DNA of 64,000 nt, taken from Corynebacterium sp. GTDB lineage: Bacteria; Actinomycetota; Actinomycetes; Mycobacteriales; Mycobacteriaceae. Under the pieces are notes generated by a model. It had not been told where the DNA came from. It did no database searches and saw nothing but the letters and a program-made list of their open reading frames with translations. Location of the stretch: the NCBI RefSeq assembly GCF_030532195.1, contig NZ_JAUNLP010000007.1, positions 1 to 64,000 of the forward strand, in the 5' to 3' direction. The position numbers and the translations under genes were made by a program. Each line of letters opens with the position of its first letter. The stretch's first letter is position 1. Positions 62,130 to 64,000 of this stretch are shown one piece after another.

Positions 62130-63698
62130 CTAGCGCTCGGCCCCCAGGCCGAGCGCAATGGCCTCAGCAATCGTGCCAGCTTCCAGAAGACGCATTCCCG
62201 CGGGCCCCTTAGAACCACGGGGCACAATCGCGGTTTTGAATCCCATGCGGTGTGCTTCCTTCAACCGCCATTCCAGGTCAGTGACGCGGCGAACTTCGCC
62301 GGCGAGCCCCAACTCACCCAGCGCGATGGTCTTGTCCTGGAACGTACGCTTAGTCATCGATGAAGCCAGCGCCAATGCAATTGCGAGATCAGCAGCTGGC
62401 TCCGACAGCGTCATGCCGCCGACTGTGGAGACATACATCTCCATCCGCGCCAACTGTTTGAAATTGCCGTGCTCGGTCAGCACGGCCGCCACCATGGGCA
62501 CACGCCGCGGATCGAGCCCTGAGACGTTACGACGCGGATTGTGCGCCTCAGTATTGATAACCAGGCCTTGAACCTCCGCCAAAATGGGCCTGCGCCCATC
62601 CATTGCCACCGTAATTGCTGTTCCCGATGTCGGCGTGCGGTGGTGCAAAAACAGCCCAGATGGATCTTCGACCTCCGCAATACCGCCTGCGGTCTGTTCA
62701 AAACAGCCCACCTCATCAGTGCTGCCGAAGCGGTTTTTCAGGCCTCGCAAAAAGCGCAGTCCCGAATGCCGGTCGCCCTCGAAATTCAGCACCACATCAA
62801 CCAGGTGCTCCATCGTGCGAGGCCCCGCAACATTGCCGTCCTTGGTCACATGTCCGACCAGGAAAATCGCCGTTCCGGTTTCCTTTGCCAGCGCCGCCAG
62901 CGCGGAGGTCACAGCTCTTGCCTGCGCGACGCCACCACGGGCACCGTCAACATCAGCGCGCATGGTCTGCACCGAGTCCACAATCAGCAGCCCAGGGGAG
63001 AGCTCGAGCGTTAAATCAATGACATCTTCAATATTCGACACCGCTGACAAATACAGCGAATCCGACAGCGCTCCAGTGCGTTCCGCGCGCAGGCGCACCT
63101 GGCCTACTGACTCCTCGCCGGTGACGTACAGCGTTGGACCCAAATCACCGTCTGCGCAGCGGTATGCCACCTCAAGAAGCAGCGTCGATTTACCCACACC
63201 AGGCTCGCCGGCCAGCAACACCAATGACCCCGGCACAATACCTGAGCCAAGCACTCGGTCCAGCTCGCCAATGCCCGTGCGCACCGCATGCGCAGCCTTG
63301 GCGGAAATTCCCGTAATGGCTCTCACTGACTGGTCAGAGGCGGGGATTCGGTCTGTCAGTGATGTCTCCGAGGCGAATCGCTCCCCGGCTTCGTCGTCAA
63401 GCGCGCGCTCAGCTAACCTGCGACTGGTCGCTGCGATGTCGGAGCGGGTAGACGCTGCTGCTTTACGACGGCGCCCCTGCCCGTCCGGCCCCGCAGCGGT
63501 GGCTGACTGGCGCCGTTTCTTGGCCGCGCGTGCGGCAATTGAATCTTCGAGACCGCCGCCGGACTTCCCGCTGCCAGTGCGAATCGTGACTTTTTCGAGC
63601 GTGCCCCACTCTTTGCAGTTAGGGCATTGCCCGACCCATTTTGATACTTGCCAGCCACATGCTGAGCATTCGTAGGCTTCGTCTTTGGCCTTAGCCAC
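62130..63698 (-). CDS. radA: DNA repair protein RadA
   Basis: 522-aa RecA-like ATPase (Sms) that drives branch migration in recombinational repair. N-terminal zinc finger CSACGWQVSKWVGQCPNC (about 10-27). Walker A GEPGVGKST (about 165), the RadA motif LKNRFGSTDEVGCFE (about 315), and a Lon-like C-terminal domain. A Lys/Arg/Ala-rich stretch (about 55-100) is inserted after the finger. GTG start. The usual neighbour disA is not present. Confidence 0.95.
   Translation of the reverse strand: MAKAKDEAYECSACGWQVSKWVGQCPNCKEWGTLEKVTIRTGSGKSGGGLEDSIAARAAKKRRQSATAAGPDGQGRRRKAAASTRSDIAATSRRLAERALDDEAGERFASETSLTDRIPASDQSVRAITGISAKAAHAVRTGIGELDRVLGSGIVPGSLVLLAGEPGVGKSTLLLEVAYRCADGDLGPTLYVTGEESVGQVRLRAERTGALSDSLYLSAVSNIEDVIDLTLELSPGLLIVDSVQTMRADVDGARGGVAQARAVTSALAALAKETGTAIFLVGHVTKDGNVAGPRTMEHLVDVVLNFEGDRHSGLRFLRGLKNRFGSTDEVGCFEQTAGGIAEVEDPSGLFLHHRTPTSGTAITVAMDGRRPILAEVQGLVINTEAHNPRRNVSGLDPRRVPMVAAVLTEHGNFKQLARMEMYVSTVGGMTLSEPAADLAIALALASSMTKRTFQDKTIALGELGLAGEVRRVTDLEWRLKEAHRMGFKTAIVPRGSKGPAGMRLLEAGTIAEAIALGLGAER
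62133..62156 (-). terminator. Perfect hairpin overlapping the radA 3' end
   Basis: GCGCTCGGCC/GGCCGAGCGC with a 4-nt loop ends directly at the radA stop codon and includes its last eight codons. It lacks a T-run; it may protect the transcript or stop antisense reading. Confidence 0.45.
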
Positions 63699-63929
63699 AG
63701 CTCAAACCGCCTTTGCATCAAAGTGGATAAAAATTGCCCCAGATACGCAAGAGCGGACCAGGGGGCGGTGTCTTAACAAAAGGTCTAAGCCCAAAAGACT
63801 GTCTCGAAGACTTTTACGCCCCATGGTCCGTATCAAGCGACCAATCGCCCGTGCCCGCTCGATGAAAACTCTTCGCGTGATGCGGGACAGGACCGCCCGC
63901 AGCAGCGCTATCGCTGCAGGCAGGAATGA
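63699..63929. other. 231-bp gap upstream of radA
   Basis: No gene is supported here. A GCAGCG/CGCTGC hairpin lies near 63901-63916, just past the next gene's stop on the minus strand. The radA promoter is presumably in this stretch but no clear -35/-10 pair stands out. Confidence 0.4.
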
Positions 63930-64000
63930 TTACTTGGACTCAATCATGCCGTCAGCGCCACGGTCCGGCTGACCGGCCTCGAGGATGTCGGCGGAGATGG
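63930..64000 (-). CDS. 3' end of a probable LpqE-like lipoprotein gene
   Basis: Only the last 22 codons lie in the window (ISADILEAGQPDRGADGMIESK, stop TAA at 63930). In mycobacteria the gene upstream of radA on the same strand is lpqE (Rv3584), so this is the likely identity. The visible residues alone are not diagnostic. Confidence 0.45.
   Translation of the reverse strand, partial: ISADILEAGQPDRGADGMIESK

Noticed and set aside
63685..63972. 95-codon plus-strand frame at the right edge
   Set aside because: Arg-rich translation overlapping the radA start and the end of the next minus-strand gene; no support.

Overview
The window looks like chromosomal DNA of a Corynebacterium or close relative (Actinobacteria, moderately GC-rich). 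The reasons are the gene content (DIP1984-family protein, DUF3180 and DUF2520 proteins, a single groEL with CIRCE operators, DipZ, RskA/SigK), many leaderless-looking starts, and a core that follows the order of Mycobacterium tuberculosis Rv3584-Rv3628 as I remember it. A species in the C. amycolatum/xerosis group is possible but is only inference. No rRNA, tRNA, CRISPR array, prophage or intact insertion sequence was seen.

Layout. 108-6667 (minus): six-gene Mrp/Mnh cation/proton antiporter operon with subunit B fused to A. 6808-7522 (minus): an orphan LeuA-regulatory-domain protein behind a 21-codon small ORF and a strong stem-loop. 7707-9092: M20 peptidase. 9371-10996: groEL. 11566-13089: DIP1984 protein and polyphosphate kinase 2. 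13090-13776: a gene-poor gap with a long cruciform and a G-quadruplex motif. 13777-22862 (minus): accessory genes, namely DyP peroxidase, acyl-CoA ligase, flavoprotein, a giant Pls/PosA-type NRPS-like protein and its MarR regulator. 23042-24175: rhodanese and pyrophosphatase.

24294-42715 (plus) is the conserved core: dacB, an amidase, tilS, hpt, ftsH, the folate genes folE-folP-folB-folK, DUF3180, a DUF6779-like membrane protein, a DUF2520 oxidoreductase, panC, panD, phoX and lysS. Together they cover tetrahydropterin/folate and pantothenate synthesis, purine salvage, tRNA maturation and membrane proteolysis. Between lysS and clpC, where mycobacteria keep lsr2, there is a block of about 12.7 kb with two exported metallophosphoesterases flanking a pair of acyl-CoA dehydrogenases, a secreted-type hypothetical, an acyl-CoA synthetase, and a DipZ / Asp-Arg-rich lipoprotein / SigK / RskA module. 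PhoX plus the two phosphoesterases suggest phosphate scavenging. The ligases, dehydrogenases and a lipoprotein lipase suggest lipid use.

55503-64000 resumes the conserved order: clpC, a 57-aa DUF4236-like protein, a lipase, mutY, a beta-carbonic anhydrase, an Rv3587c-like membrane protein, radA and the 3' end of a probable lpqE. disA, normally next to radA, is missing.

The observations most worth a second look are a divergent pair of matching SigK-like promoters serving dipZ and the Asp/Arg lipoprotein, the orphan LeuA-type domain with its leader, the charged low-complexity segments in the NRPS-like protein and its regulator, and a dispersed 19-bp intergenic repeat.
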